Assembly (NCBI GenBank): GCA_963754235.1
Contig: CAVWFK010000002.1
Location: 62,001-126,000, forward strand
Length of the DNA stretch: 64,000 nucleotides
Direction of reading: 5' to 3'
Source: DATAYA01 sp963754235
GTDB taxonomy: Bacteria > Pseudomonadota > Alphaproteobacteria > Acetobacterales > Acetobacteraceae
Part shown: piece after piece, positions 7,146 to 15,928 of the stretch
How the letters are laid out: each line of letters starts with the position of its first letter
How positions within the stretch are numbered: the first letter of the stretch is position 1
Translations under genes and position numbers: made by a program
Notes under the pieces: model-generated
Database searches by the model: none
The model's input: the letters and a program-made list of their open reading frames with translations, nothing else
Told to the model about the DNA's origin: nothing

Positions 7146-7273
7146 TCCTCTCCGCCCGCGCTTGCGGGGAGAGGGTGGGTGAGGTGGGTGATGCGGCCAA
7201 AATCGGTGCACCGGGCCAGCCGCCAGGCCCGCCTCTCCCCGGCCCTCTCCCCCCGCAAACGCGGGCGGAGAGG
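7146..7273. repeat. Paired REP-like palindromic element, copy 1
   Basis: Left copy 7146-7190 (CTCTCCGCCCGCGCTTGCGG and then GAGGTGGG) and inverted right copy about 7231-7273 flank a non-conserved centre. Same architecture as copies near 11.7, 36.6, 39.1 and 56.4 kb, but this one is the most diverged. Confidence 0.75.
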
Positions 7274-7374
7274 GAGAATTGCCCTGAACAGCTGGCCGGC
7301 GCCTATTTGACGACAGGCCCTAGAGTCAGAGCGCTTGACTGCGCAATTTTCGATAAAGCCCGCTATCCGATTCG

Positions 7375-8487
7375 GTGAAGGACCACGCTGGGTCGGAAGC
7401 CGAAATTCAGACTGAGACGCTTCCCAACCCTGCGCGCGTGCGGCAAACAGCCGCGGTGCTCGCCCAGGCCGCCATGCCCTTGCTGCGCCACCTCGACCCG
7501 GAGCGGGCGCATCGCCTCGCGCTCGCTGGTCTACGTCTTGGCCTGGCCGGTCGTGCGACACCCGATGACGGGATGCTTGCGGTCTCCGCCCTCGGGCTGC
7601 GCTTTGCCAGCCCGATCGGCCTTGCCGCCGGCTTCGACAAGGACGCGCGCGCGATCGACGGGCTGGCCCGGCTGGGCTTCGGCTTCATCGAGACCGGGAC
7701 GGTCACGCCGCGTCCGCAGCCGGGCAATCCCCGCCCGCGCCTGTTCCGCCTGCCCGAGGATGAGGCGGTCATCAACCGCATGGGCTTCAACAATGCCGGG
7801 CTCGCTGCGTATCTCGCCCGCCTGCGCGCCCGAGCCGAACGCGGCGTGCCGGTCGGCGCCAATCTCGGCGTCAACAAGGACGGCGCCGATCCCGAGCGCG
7901 ACTACCCGGCGCTGGTCGCCGCGGTCGCGCCGCATGCCGATTACGTCGTCATCAACGTCTCCTCGCCGAACACGCCGGGTTTGCGCGACCTCCAGCAGGA
8001 GGCGGCGCTGCGCGCGATCCTGCGGGCGGTGGGCGAGGCGGTGCCGCAACACCCGCCGCTGCTGGTCAAGCTCGCGCCGGACCTCGCCGAGGCCGCGCTG
8101 GAGGCGGCAGTCGCGGCCGCGATCGAGGGCGGCGCGCAGGGCCTCATCATCGCCAACACCACGCTGGACCGGCCGCCCGGGCTGCGCTCGCGGCACGCGG
8201 GCGAGGCGGGCGGGCTCTCCGGCGCGCCGCTGTTCGCGCGCTCGACCGCGATGCTGGCCCGCGCTCATCGCCTGGCCGCCGGCCGCCTCGTGCTGATCGG
8301 AGCCGGTGGCGTCGCCACCGGCGCCCAGGCTCTCACAAAAATCCGCGCCGGTGCCACGCTGGTTCAGCTCTACACCGCCTTCGCCTATGCCGGCCCCGCG
8401 CTGCTCCCGCGCCTCAAGGGCGAGCTTGCATCCGCGCTCCGCGCCGGCGGCCTCGCGTCCGTCGCCGCGGCGATCGGCACCGCGTAA
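7375..8487 (+). CDS. pyrD: Dihydroorotate dehydrogenase (quinone), class 2
   Basis: Catalyses the fourth step of pyrimidine synthesis, dihydroorotate to orotate, with FMN, passing electrons to ubiquinone at the inner membrane. Family features: LDPERAHRLAL N-terminal membrane-associating region, GLAAGFDKD, NRMGFNN, and VSSPNTPGLRDLQ, with the class 2 catalytic Ser (about residue 200); FMN phosphate site GAGGVATGAQA. As annotated from GTG 7375 it has 370 residues; the first 33 are not family-like, so GTG 7456 or ATG 7474 may be the real start. Its stop overlaps the next start by one base. Confidence 0.93.
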   Translation: MKDHAGSEAEIQTETLPNPARVRQTAAVLAQAAMPLLRHLDPERAHRLALAGLRLGLAGRATPDDGMLAVSALGLRFASPIGLAAGFDKDARAIDGLARLGFGFIETGTVTPRPQPGNPRPRLFRLPEDEAVINRMGFNNAGLAAYLARLRARAERGVPVGANLGVNKDGADPERDYPALVAAVAPHADYVVINVSSPNTPGLRDLQQEAALRAILRAVGEAVPQHPPLLVKLAPDLAEAALEAAVAAAIEGGAQGLIIANTTLDRPPGLRSRHAGEAGGLSGAPLFARSTAMLARAHRLAAGRLVLIGAGGVATGAQALTKIRAGATLVQLYTAFAYAGPALLPRLKGELASALRAGGLASVAAAIGTA

Positions 8488-9338
8488 TGCAACACCTGCC
8501 CGGCTTCGCCGCGCTCTGTCCCCGCTATGACGGCTTCATCCTCGACCTCTGGGGCGTCCTGCACGATGGCGTCACGGCCTATCCCGGCGCCGTCGATTGC
8601 CTCGCGCGCCTCGCCGCGGCCGGCAAGCGCCTAGCTCTGCTCTCCAACGCGCCCCGCCGGGCCGCAGCGGCGCGGGCGGCGATGCGCGCAATGGGCATCC
8701 CCGATGCCTATACCGCGAACCTGCTCACCTCCGGCGAGGCGGTGCATCTGGCGCTGCGCGATCGCACCGACCCGTGGTTCGCGGCGCTCGGCCGGCGCGT
8801 CTTCCATCTCGGGCCGGTGCGCGACCGCAACGTGATCGCGGGCCTCGATCTCGATCTCGTGCCCACGCCGGCCGCGGCGAGCTTCGTCCTCAACACCGGC
8901 CCCGACGACGAGCGCGGCCCGTCGCGCCTGGCGCCGTTCGAGCCGGTCCTGCGCGACTGCATCCACGCGCATCTGCCGATGATCTGCGCCAATCCCGACC
9001 TCGAAGTGATCCGCGGCGGCGTTCGCGTGATCTGCGCGGGCCTGCTCGCGCAGCGCTATGCCGATCTCGGGGGCGAGGTGCGTTCGCTCGGCAAGCCCGA
9101 TCCGGCGATCTACGCGCCGGTTCTTGCCATGCTCGCGACACCGGCCGCGCGCACGCTCGGGGTCGGCGATTCGCTGCGCACCGACATCGCCGGGGCGGCT
9201 CGCGCCGGCCTCGATGCCGCCTGGGTGCTCGGCGGCATCCACGCGGAGGCGCTAGCCGGTGACCCTGCCCGGGTCGAGGCGGCAGTGCGCGGCGCGGGCC
9301 TCGCCCCGGTCGCCGCACTGCCCCGCTTCGCCTGGTAG
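8487..9338 (+). CDS. HAD superfamily class IIA hydrolase (TIGR01459 type)
   Basis: A 283-residue haloacid dehalogenase-like phosphatase of the NagD-like class IIA group. Motif I is FILDLWGVLHDG (residues 16-27, where the D-x-W-G-V form marks the hyp4 subgroup), motif II LLSNAPRR, motif III Lys in SLGKPDPAIY, motif IV GDSLRTDIAGA. The substrate is unknown. It is translationally coupled to pyrD (TAATG), an order common in this family of bacteria. Confidence 0.88.
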   Translation: MQHLPGFAALCPRYDGFILDLWGVLHDGVTAYPGAVDCLARLAAAGKRLALLSNAPRRAAAARAAMRAMGIPDAYTANLLTSGEAVHLALRDRTDPWFAALGRRVFHLGPVRDRNVIAGLDLDLVPTPAAASFVLNTGPDDERGPSRLAPFEPVLRDCIHAHLPMICANPDLEVIRGGVRVICAGLLAQRYADLGGEVRSLGKPDPAIYAPVLAMLATPAARTLGVGDSLRTDIAGAARAGLDAAWVLGGIHAEALAGDPARVEAAVRGAGLAPVAALPRFAW

Positions 9339-9379
9339 CCGGCGCCCGGCGCGCCTGCTTGGTCACGATCTACTCGCGC

Positions 9380-10132
9380 CTAGCCTCGCATCAAGACCAG
9401 CGCCCGTTGGACCGAGTCGCTTGGAACGACGATCAGGCCGGTGAACGATCCGTCCATCTCGACAATGAGGAAGATCGCGCCGGCGATCGAGGCGGCGCAG
9501 ATCAGCAGCACCGCCACGACCAGGCCGTTGTGGGGCGCGTTGTAGCCAAAGCTCGCGAAGATGATGCCGAGCCACAGCGTCAGGGCGATCACGAAAGCCG
9601 GGGAGACGGCGCTGCCGCTCTCCTCGATCAGGGTCCAGCGCTCCCGCACCACGTCGCGGATTTCCGCGTCGGCCTGGGCCGTCAGCCCTGGGTGATGCGG
9701 ATCGGGCGGCAGCACCAGGATCGCCTCCTCCGCCCGATCCAGCAGCTTGCCCGCGGTCTGGTCCTCGACGATCGCCGTTCCGCCTTTTGGCCATGTCTCC
9801 CGCAGCGCCCGCTCGGTGTAGCGGGTGAGCAGGGCGCGGGCTTGCTCCGCACCGGGGCCGTAGAAGCGCAGCAACCGATCGACCAGGATCAGCTCGGTCG
9901 CGAAGACATGCACGTCGGTATTCACCTGGTCAAAGCTGCCTTTCACCGAGGTAATCAGCAGCCCGAGCACCAGGGCCGTGACCGTGGCAACCACGCCGAT
10001 ACCGAGGCGGATGATGTCGGCCGTTTCCTTCGAGCGATGGGCGGGCGGCAGGCGCGGGTGCAGCCAAAGGCTGAGCAGCGCAGCCCCGGCCAGAAAGACG
10101 AACACCAGCACGCCGGTCGCGAGTCCGCTCAC
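9380..10132 (-). CDS. DUF4239 (bestrophin-like) membrane protein
   Basis: A 250-residue membrane protein. Segments at about residues 5-24 (GVLVFVFLAGAALLSLWL), 45-65 (LGIGVVATVTALVLGLLI) and two C-terminal helices (SPAFVIALTLWLGIIFASFG and LVVAVLLICAASIAGAIFLI), with a soluble middle domain. This is the DUF4239 layout. GTG 10132 is chosen: it has a G-rich ribosome site and gives the first hydrophobic helix at the N-terminus. The frame stays open far upstream antisense to rpsF, which I treat as a shadow. Function unknown; ion channel-like by distant family resemblance only. Confidence 0.75.
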   Translation of the reverse strand: MSGLATGVLVFVFLAGAALLSLWLHPRLPPAHRSKETADIIRLGIGVVATVTALVLGLLITSVKGSFDQVNTDVHVFATELILVDRLLRFYGPGAEQARALLTRYTERALRETWPKGGTAIVEDQTAGKLLDRAEEAILVLPPDPHHPGLTAQADAEIRDVVRERWTLIEESGSAVSPAFVIALTLWLGIIFASFGYNAPHNGLVVAVLLICAASIAGAIFLIVEMDGSFTGLIVVPSDSVQRALVLMRG

Positions 10133-10336
10133 CCCACACCCCCGAACCGATATGCAGAGAAGGTTGAGGGGCGTCGAGAGGTATTGACCGGGAGAGCACT
10201 GCCCCCCTGCCTCGGCCCCTTGCTCCCGGCTGCCTGCTGTGCCAAACGCGGCGCTCCCCTGCCGGAGCCTCGGCACGCTCCGGCTATGCCCCATGCCATC
10301 CCGGCAAGCGGGCCGATCCAGCCATAGGGAGCCAAC

Positions 10337-10798
10337 ATGCCGCTCTATGAATGCGTGCTCGTTGCGCGCAACGACGTCACCGAACAGCAGGTGGACGCGC
10401 TCGCCGACCAGATCGCCGGTCAGCTCGAAAGCGATGGCGGCGGCGTGCGCAAGCGCGAATACTGGGGTCTGCGCACCCTCGCCTATCGCATCAAGAAGAA
10501 CCGCAAGGGGCATTACCTGCTCCTCGGTCTCGACGCCAAGCCCGCCTTCGTCGCCGAGATGGAGCGTCAGCTCCGCCTGAACGAGGATGTGCTGCGCTTC
10601 ATGACCTTGCGCGTCGATGCGATCGAGGAGGCGCCATCGGCGATCCTCAGCCGCAAGTCCGACGAGCGCGAACGCGACCGCGGCTTCCGCGGTCCCAAGC
10701 CCGCCGGCCGCTTCGAATCCGGCCGCCGCCGCGGCTACGACGACCGCGAGGAATTCCGCGCCCGGTCGAGCGAAGAGCCGGCCGCGGTCGAGGAGTAG
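10337..10798 (+). CDS. rpsF: 30S ribosomal protein S6
   Basis: 153 residues, beginning MPLYECVLVARNDV. Central rRNA-binding strands YWGLRTLAYRIKKNRKGHY match S6. It binds S18 in the small-subunit platform. An Arg/Glu-rich C-terminal extension of about 45 residues makes it longer than the E. coli core. GGAG lies upstream of ATG 10337. First gene of rpsF-rpsR-rplI. Confidence 0.97.
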   Translation: MPLYECVLVARNDVTEQQVDALADQIAGQLESDGGGVRKREYWGLRTLAYRIKKNRKGHYLLLGLDAKPAFVAEMERQLRLNEDVLRFMTLRVDAIEEAPSAILSRKSDERERDRGFRGPKPAGRFESGRRRGYDDREEFRARSSEEPAAVEE

Positions 10799-10804
10799 CA
10801 GACG

Positions 10805-11080
10805 ATGTCCGAGAGCACCGAGATCAACCCCGCCGCCCGCCGCGCCGCCGTCGGCGCGCGCCGCCCGTTCTACCGGCGCAAGAAATCCTGCCCGTTCTCC
10901 GGCCCGAACGCGCCCAAGATCGACTACAAGGACGTGCGGCTGCTCACGCGCTTCCTCTCCGAGCGCGGCAAGATCGTGCCCAGCCGCATCACCGCCGTCT
11001 CGGCCAAGAGGCAGCGCGAGTTGGCACTTGCGATCAAGCGCGCCCGCTTCCTCGCACTGCTGCCCTATGTCGTGGTCTGA
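10805..11080 (+). CDS. rpsR: 30S ribosomal protein S18
   Basis: 91 residues, with FYRRKKSCPFSG, IDYKDVRLLTRFLSERGKI and the conserved end RQRELALAIKRARFLALLPY. Partner of S6 in the 30S platform. It is six bases after rpsF and 12 before rplI, in one operon. Confidence 0.97.
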   Translation: MSESTEINPAARRAAVGARRPFYRRKKSCPFSGPNAPKIDYKDVRLLTRFLSERGKIVPSRITAVSAKRQRELALAIKRARFLALLPYVVV

Positions 11081-11092
11081 GGGAGGGCGCAA

Positions 11093-11662
11093 ATGGCATC
11101 CGTGGAGGTGATCCTGCTGCAGCGGGTCGAGAAGCTCGGGCAGATGGGCGAGATCGTGAAGGTCAGGCCCGGCTTCGCCCGCAACTATCTTCTGGCGCAG
11201 AAGAAGGGGCTGCGCGCCACCAAGGAGAACCGCGGACGCTTCGATGCGCAGCGTGCGCAGCTCGAGGCGCAGAACCTCAAACGCCGCGAGGAGGCCGAGC
11301 GCGTCGCCGAGCGCGTGCACGGGCTTTCGGTCACGATCATCCGTCAGGCCGGCAATTCGGGCAGCCTCTATGGCTCGGTCTCGGCGCGCGACATCGCCCA
11401 GGCGGCAAGCGAGGCAGGGCTCACGATCGGCCGCGACCAGGTGGTGCTGCAGCACCCGATCAAGACGCTCGGCCTGGCACGGATTCGCGTCGTGCTGCAC
11501 CCGGAGGTGTCGATCCCGGTCACGGTCAACGTCGCCCGCAGCCCGGAGGAAGCTGAACGGCAGGCGCGGGGCGAGACCGTGGGAAGTGCGGCCGAGCCGA
11601 CCGACGAGGAAGCGATCGAGGCCGAACTGTTCGACCCAGGTGCCGGGCCGCAGCCGGACTGA
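11093..11662 (+). CDS. rplI: 50S ribosomal protein L9
   Basis: 189 residues. The N-terminal domain VILLQRVEKLGQMGEIVKVR plus PGFARNYLLAQKKGLRAT is the L9 signature. A helical linker and the C-terminal domain follow (SVTIIRQAGNSGSLYGSVS). The acidic C-terminal tail of about 35 residues exceeds the E. coli length (149). Good GGAGGG ribosome site. Last gene of the operon; a REP-like pair follows 7 bases after the stop. Confidence 0.97.
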   Translation: MASVEVILLQRVEKLGQMGEIVKVRPGFARNYLLAQKKGLRATKENRGRFDAQRAQLEAQNLKRREEAERVAERVHGLSVTIIRQAGNSGSLYGSVSARDIAQAASEAGLTIGRDQVVLQHPIKTLGLARIRVVLHPEVSIPVTVNVARSPEEAERQARGETVGSAAEPTDEEAIEAELFDPGAGPQPD

Positions 11663-11669
11663 TGCTCAA

Positions 11670-11844
11670 CTCCCTCTCCGCCCCCGGGGGCGGAGAGGGC
11701 CGGGGTGAGGTGGGGGATGCTGTAGCGGGGCCATATGTTAGCGACGTCATTCCGCTTGCGTGTGAGCATGGTCCGCGCCCGTAATACTTTCGCCGCCGGC
11801 CCCCACCTCACCCAACCCTCTCCGCCCCACGGGGCGGAGAGGGC
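11670..11844. repeat. Paired REP-like palindromic element, copy 2
   Basis: Left arm 11670-11716 contains CTCTCCGCCCCCGGGGGCGG followed by AGAGGGCCGGGGTGAGGTGG; the inverted right arm is 11800-11844. The centre (84 bases) is unique. It sits directly after the ribosomal operon and may also stop transcription. Confidence 0.85.
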
Positions 11845-12010
11845 GTGAGGCGCTCACCGATCCTGGTCAGTGCGGGAAGACGTGTATGATTACCACCGCC
11901 AATTCACGCTCCGGTGAGCCTTGCTCACAAGGGCGCGCCGCGGTTTTGACGTGATCGCGCTGTCCTCGCATCTTTCCGTTGGCTGACACGGAAGCGAGAC
12001 GGAGGGTGCG

Positions 12011-13276
12011 ATGCAGGCGGTGCTGGATCGGCTGCTGCGGGGTTTCATCGTCTGGGGCACGCTCGAGGTCCGCTGGCCCGACGGGACGATGAGCCGCTAT
12101 TCCGGCGCCGACCGGCCGCGCGCCGGCATGGCGCTCCGCGACGCGGCGACCGTGCGGCGGGTGACGCTGAACCCGGGGCTCGCCATCGGCGAGGCCTACA
12201 TGAACGGCACGCTGGTGCCGATTGACTGCTCGCTCTATGAGCTGCTCGACGTGCTCACCGGCAATCTCGCCCGCGGCGGGCGGCATCCGGCGATCGTCCT
12301 GCGCGACCGTGTGCGGCGCTGGACCACGCGCTGGACGACGCGCAACCCGGCCGGACGGGCGCGACGCAACGCCGCCCACCATTACGACCTGAACGGACGT
12401 CTCTACAGCCTGTTTCTCGATCGCGACCGGCAGTATTCCTGCGCCTATTTCGCGCGCGGCGACGAGACGCTGGAAGAGGCGCAGCTTGCCAAGAAGCGCC
12501 ACATCGCGGCCAAGCTGAAACTCGACCGGCCCGATCTCTCGGTGCTCGACATCGGCTGCGGCTGGGGTGGCATGGCGCTGACCTTGGCGCAGGAGTTCGG
12601 CGCCCGCGTGCTCGGGATCACGCTCTCTGCCGAGCAGCTTGTCGAAGCGCGCGCGCGGGCCGCGGCGGCGGGGCTCGCCGGGCGGGTGCGCTTCGAGCTG
12701 ATGGACTATCGCGCGGTCGAGGAGCGGTTCGATCGGATCGTGTCGGTGGGAATGTTCGAGCATGTCGGCACCGCGCAGTACGGGGCCTTTTTCCGCACCA
12801 TCGAGCGCTGCCTCGCCCCCGACGGGGTGGCGCTGCTGCATTCGATCGGCCGCAGCGAGCCGCCCGGGGGGACCAACCCGTGGCTGGCCAAGTACATCTT
12901 CCCCGGCGGCTATACGCCCGCCCTTTCCGAGGTGCTGGCGGATGTCGAGCGGTCGGGCCTGTGGGTGACCGACATCGAGATCCTGCGACTGCACTACGCG
13001 CACACGCTGCGCCACTGGCGCCGCCGCTTCGCCGCCAACCGCGACGCGATCGGGACGATCTTCGACGAGCGATTCTGCCGGATGTGGGAGTTCTACCTGG
13101 CCGGCGCGGAGCTGTCATTCCGGAACGGCGGGCAGATGAATTTCCAGATGCAGCTTGCCCGAGCGGTCGATGCGCTGCCGATCACCCGCGACTACATCGC
13201 CGAGGCCGAGCGATCGGCGAAGCAGCGGCGCGATCCGGTGCAGGGGATCGGCGCATCGCAGGAGCGGGGGGACTAG
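12011..13276 (+). CDS. cfa: Cyclopropane-fatty-acyl-phospholipid synthase
   Basis: 421 residues. Transfers a methylene from S-adenosylmethionine to unsaturated acyl chains of membrane phospholipids. The N-terminal lipid-binding domain (1-130) has PGLAIGEAYMNG. The catalytic domain has HYDLNGRLYSLFLD, the SAM site VLDIGCGWGGMAL (about 176-188), ITLSAEQ, SVGMFEHVG and WEFYLAGAELSFR, all typical of Cfa. ATG 12011 follows GGAGGG. About 160 bases upstream hold no recognisable signal. It may protect membranes against acid or starvation stress. Confidence 0.93.
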   Translation: MQAVLDRLLRGFIVWGTLEVRWPDGTMSRYSGADRPRAGMALRDAATVRRVTLNPGLAIGEAYMNGTLVPIDCSLYELLDVLTGNLARGGRHPAIVLRDRVRRWTTRWTTRNPAGRARRNAAHHYDLNGRLYSLFLDRDRQYSCAYFARGDETLEEAQLAKKRHIAAKLKLDRPDLSVLDIGCGWGGMALTLAQEFGARVLGITLSAEQLVEARARAAAAGLAGRVRFELMDYRAVEERFDRIVSVGMFEHVGTAQYGAFFRTIERCLAPDGVALLHSIGRSEPPGGTNPWLAKYIFPGGYTPALSEVLADVERSGLWVTDIEILRLHYAHTLRHWRRRFAANRDAIGTIFDERFCRMWEFYLAGAELSFRNGGQMNFQMQLARAVDALPITRDYIAEAERSAKQRRDPVQGIGASQERGD

Positions 13277-13385
13277 GCGTCGGTCAGCGCAAGCGGCAAT
13301 AGAGGTCGTCATCCGGCCAGGTTGCGATCCGCCCGGCGGACGCGGCATGCCGTCCGTCATGGCACCGACATAGGCGCAAAGGTAT
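13277..13385 (-). pseudogene. Ghost of a serine hydrolase 3' end
   Basis: On the minus strand this stretch resembles the last 35 codons of the intact serine hydrolase at 14598-15869. A 27-base block at 13312-13338 is identical to 14627-14653, with scattered matches on both sides. Small indels have destroyed the frame. The histidine kinase gene thus lies between this ghost and the intact copy, in direct orientation. Confidence 0.7.
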
Positions 13386-13393
13386 CTCCACGC

Positions 13394-14575
13394 ATGGCCG
13401 AAGAACACGGACATCAAGCGCAGGACCTGCTTCATCAGCAGACCACGCTCGCGCGTTTCGGCGAATTCGCGCTGAAGTCGAGCGAGCTGAACGAAATCCT
13501 GACCGAGGCGTGCCGCTTGGTCGGCGAGGTGCTCGGCACCGAGTTCGCGAAGGTCATGGAGCTCAGCCCGGACGGTAAGGAGCTCCTGGTGCGCGCCGGG
13601 GTCGGGTGGCAGCCCGGCATCGTTGGCCGAGCCAAGCTCCAGACCGGGCGATTTTCTGCGGCGGGGCACGCCCTGCTGACCGGCGCCCCGGTCATTTCGA
13701 TTGACCTTGGGAAGGAGGACCGCTTCGACCTCCCTGAGTTCCTGAAAGAACACGGCGTCCACGCCATGGTGAACGTCATCATTCTCGGCGCGGACGGCAA
13801 GCCGCCCTATGGGGTCCTGGAGGTGGATAGCCGCAGGCCACGAGCGTTCAGCGACGACGATACCGCGTTCCTGCGCGGCTACGCCAACCTGCTCGCTGCC
13901 GCAGTGCATCGATTTGATGGCGTAAGGGAGTTGCGTGCGAGGGCAGATGAAAAAGAGCGATTGCTGCGCGAGCTGCAGCACCGGGTGAAGAACAACCTTC
14001 AGGTGATCACGAGCCTGGTCAGCATACAGGCGCGCCGGGCGAAGCACCCGGAGGCGCAACGAGAGCTAAACGTCATCGGCGACCGGATCGAGACGCTCAG
14101 GCTGGTGCACGACAGGCTCCATGCCACCGGCGAGGTCGATCGCCTCGATCTCGGCACATATCTCGGCGAATTGGCCGCCAGCCTGCTCCGGTTTCATCGC
14201 GGGGGTGCAACCAATATCCGTCTCATATCGGACGTGGGCATGGTCACCGTGTCGCCGGAAGTCGCAGTGCCGATCGGCATCATCGTGACCGAGTTCATGA
14301 CCAACAGCCTGAAATATGCCTTCGGTGGTTCAGGCGGGTCGATTGGTGTTCGACTGGAAGAGATCGCACCGCGACAAGCGCGTCTGGTCCTTTGGGACGA
14401 CGGAAAGGGTACGCCGAAGGACAAGCCGAGTGGAACGGGGCTGCAACTCATTGCGGGGTTCGCACGCCAATTGGGTGCTGACCTCGTTTGGGAAAATGAT
14501 CGCGGAACGAAACTCCGGCTAACCTTAACGAAGCTCCGGCTAACCTTGATGACTGACCCGGCTGAGCCTGAATAG
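13394..14575 (+). CDS. GAF-domain sensor histidine kinase (HisKA_2/HWE type)
   Basis: 393 residues, no membrane segment, so a cytoplasmic sensor kinase. GAF domain at about residues 20-180 (LNEILTEACRLVGEVLGTEF ... YGVLEVDSRRPRAF). Phosphoacceptor helix ELQHRVKNNLQVI near 200, with His in the H-R-V-K-N-N-L pattern. ATPase N-box TEFMTNSLKYAF and G-box WDDGKG. ATG 13394 is chosen because the upstream part is the ghost of another gene. The last 30 residues contain a 7-residue duplication (TKLRLTL twice). No response regulator adjoins it, so it is an orphan. Signal unknown. Confidence 0.88.
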   Translation: MAEEHGHQAQDLLHQQTTLARFGEFALKSSELNEILTEACRLVGEVLGTEFAKVMELSPDGKELLVRAGVGWQPGIVGRAKLQTGRFSAAGHALLTGAPVISIDLGKEDRFDLPEFLKEHGVHAMVNVIILGADGKPPYGVLEVDSRRPRAFSDDDTAFLRGYANLLAAAVHRFDGVRELRARADEKERLLRELQHRVKNNLQVITSLVSIQARRAKHPEAQRELNVIGDRIETLRLVHDRLHATGEVDRLDLGTYLGELAASLLRFHRGGATNIRLISDVGMVTVSPEVAVPIGIIVTEFMTNSLKYAFGGSGGSIGVRLEEIAPRQARLVLWDDGKGTPKDKPSGTGLQLIAGFARQLGADLVWENDRGTKLRLTLTKLRLTLMTDPAEPE

Positions 14576-14597
14576 TGATGCCAACGGCCTTCGCCGG

Positions 14598-15869
14598 TCA
14601 GCCGAAGCGCGGATAGAGATCGTCCGCCGGCCAGGTTGCGATCCGCCCGGCGGTGCCGGCCACGCCGTCCATCATGGCGCCGAGATAGGCGCGAATGTCG
14701 GTGGGCAGCCGATTGGTGCAGAACGCGTAGGTGATGCCGCCCGGCAGCCGGCCGATGATCGAGGACGTGCCCCAGGTCAGCGCACCGTTGTGCCCCATGA
14801 CGATGCGCCCGGGAGCCACGTTCCAGCCGAGCGCGTAGTATGCGGACGTCGCGCGGTATTCCGGCAGGTCCGGGCGAGCCAGCATCGCTTGCACCGTGGC
14901 GGGGGCGAGGAGCTGCGTCCCGGTGGTGCCGCCGACCGCATTGAGGAAGCGTGTCAGGTCGATCGGACTCGCCACGTAGCCGCCGTGCGCATCGATCGCC
15001 TCCATCGAGAAGCTGCCGTAGCTGGCCGGCCGCACGTGCGCGTCGTCGGGATAGACCGAGTAGTAGAGCGGGGTCAGCGGATCGTCCCAGCATTCCACCT
15101 CATCGGCGAGCCGGTCGCGTGGCCGGGTGCGGCCGAGCATGATCCGACCGGCGCCGGCCGGGTTCAGCACCTCCTGCGCGACTGCATCGGCGTAGGGCAG
15201 GTTGGTGACACGCCCGATCACGCGGCCCAGAACGTTGTAGCCGAAATTGGAATAGATGTATTTCGTGCCCGGATCGAAGGCCAGCTTCTCGCCCATCATG
15301 TAGCCCACCAGATCAACCGGGGCGGCCGGCGGCGGACGGCCGAAGGCCTCGGCGGCAATGCGGAGCGCATCGAATTGCGGGTCGGTCACGGTGCTGTCGA
15401 AGCCGCCGCTGTGCTCGAGGAGGTGGCGCACCGTGATGGTGGGAAGACGTGGATCGACGCTGCGCCCGGCGGGCGGGCCGAGGGCGGCCAGCATCACGAA
15501 GGGCCGGTCATCGAGGCTGAGCCGCTTCTGCTCGATGAGCTTCATGATCGTGACGGCGGTGATCGGCTTGCTGCTGCTGGCGATCCGAAAGCGGTGGCGC
15601 GGCGTGGCCGGCACCTTGTGGGCCACGTCGGCGAAGCCGTAGGCCAGCGCATGGCCGAGTCGGCCGTCGCGGGCGACCGCGATCGAAACGGTGGGGATCG
15701 CCCATTGCTTCATGAACCCGGTCATGAAATCGGCGAGGCCGCGGTCGCCGTCCCCTGCTTCGGGAGCAGGCGCGGCGTGGGCCGCGAGCGGGGCCAGCGC
15801 GGCGGCCGCCATCATGGCGCGGCGGCTGATCTTGGGCAGGGCACGGGGGCCTCCGGGGTCTGGCGACAT
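14598..15869 (-). CDS. Serine hydrolase, class C beta-lactamase family, exported
   Basis: 423 residues. Twin-arginine type signal (ISRRAMMAAAALAPLAAHA, residues 14-33). Beta-lactamase/DD-peptidase fold motifs: SxxK as SSSK near residue 99, YSN near 210 and HNG near 360, replacing KTG. Such periplasmic enzymes include esterases and peptidases, so beta-lactam resistance should not be assumed. A partial decayed copy of its 3' end lies at 13277-13385. The IS1634-type element begins 60 bases upstream of its start and may have separated it from its promoter. Confidence 0.87.
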   Translation of the reverse strand: MSPDPGGPRALPKISRRAMMAAAALAPLAAHAAPAPEAGDGDRGLADFMTGFMKQWAIPTVSIAVARDGRLGHALAYGFADVAHKVPATPRHRFRIASSSKPITAVTIMKLIEQKRLSLDDRPFVMLAALGPPAGRSVDPRLPTITVRHLLEHSGGFDSTVTDPQFDALRIAAEAFGRPPPAAPVDLVGYMMGEKLAFDPGTKYIYSNFGYNVLGRVIGRVTNLPYADAVAQEVLNPAGAGRIMLGRTRPRDRLADEVECWDDPLTPLYYSVYPDDAHVRPASYGSFSMEAIDAHGGYVASPIDLTRFLNAVGGTTGTQLLAPATVQAMLARPDLPEYRATSAYYALGWNVAPGRIVMGHNGALTWGTSSIIGRLPGGITYAFCTNRLPTDIRAYLGAMMDGVAGTAGRIATWPADDLYPRFG

Positions 15870-15928
15870 AGACTGCTACTCCGTGGTGGCGGCCCAGCAG
15901 GCCAGACATTGCGGTTCACGCATAGCCT

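Noticed and set aside
14598..15869. Antibiotic-resistance beta-lactamase
   Set aside because: Only the general serine beta-lactamase fold (SxxK, YxN, HNG instead of KTG); most such proteins are esterases or peptidases.
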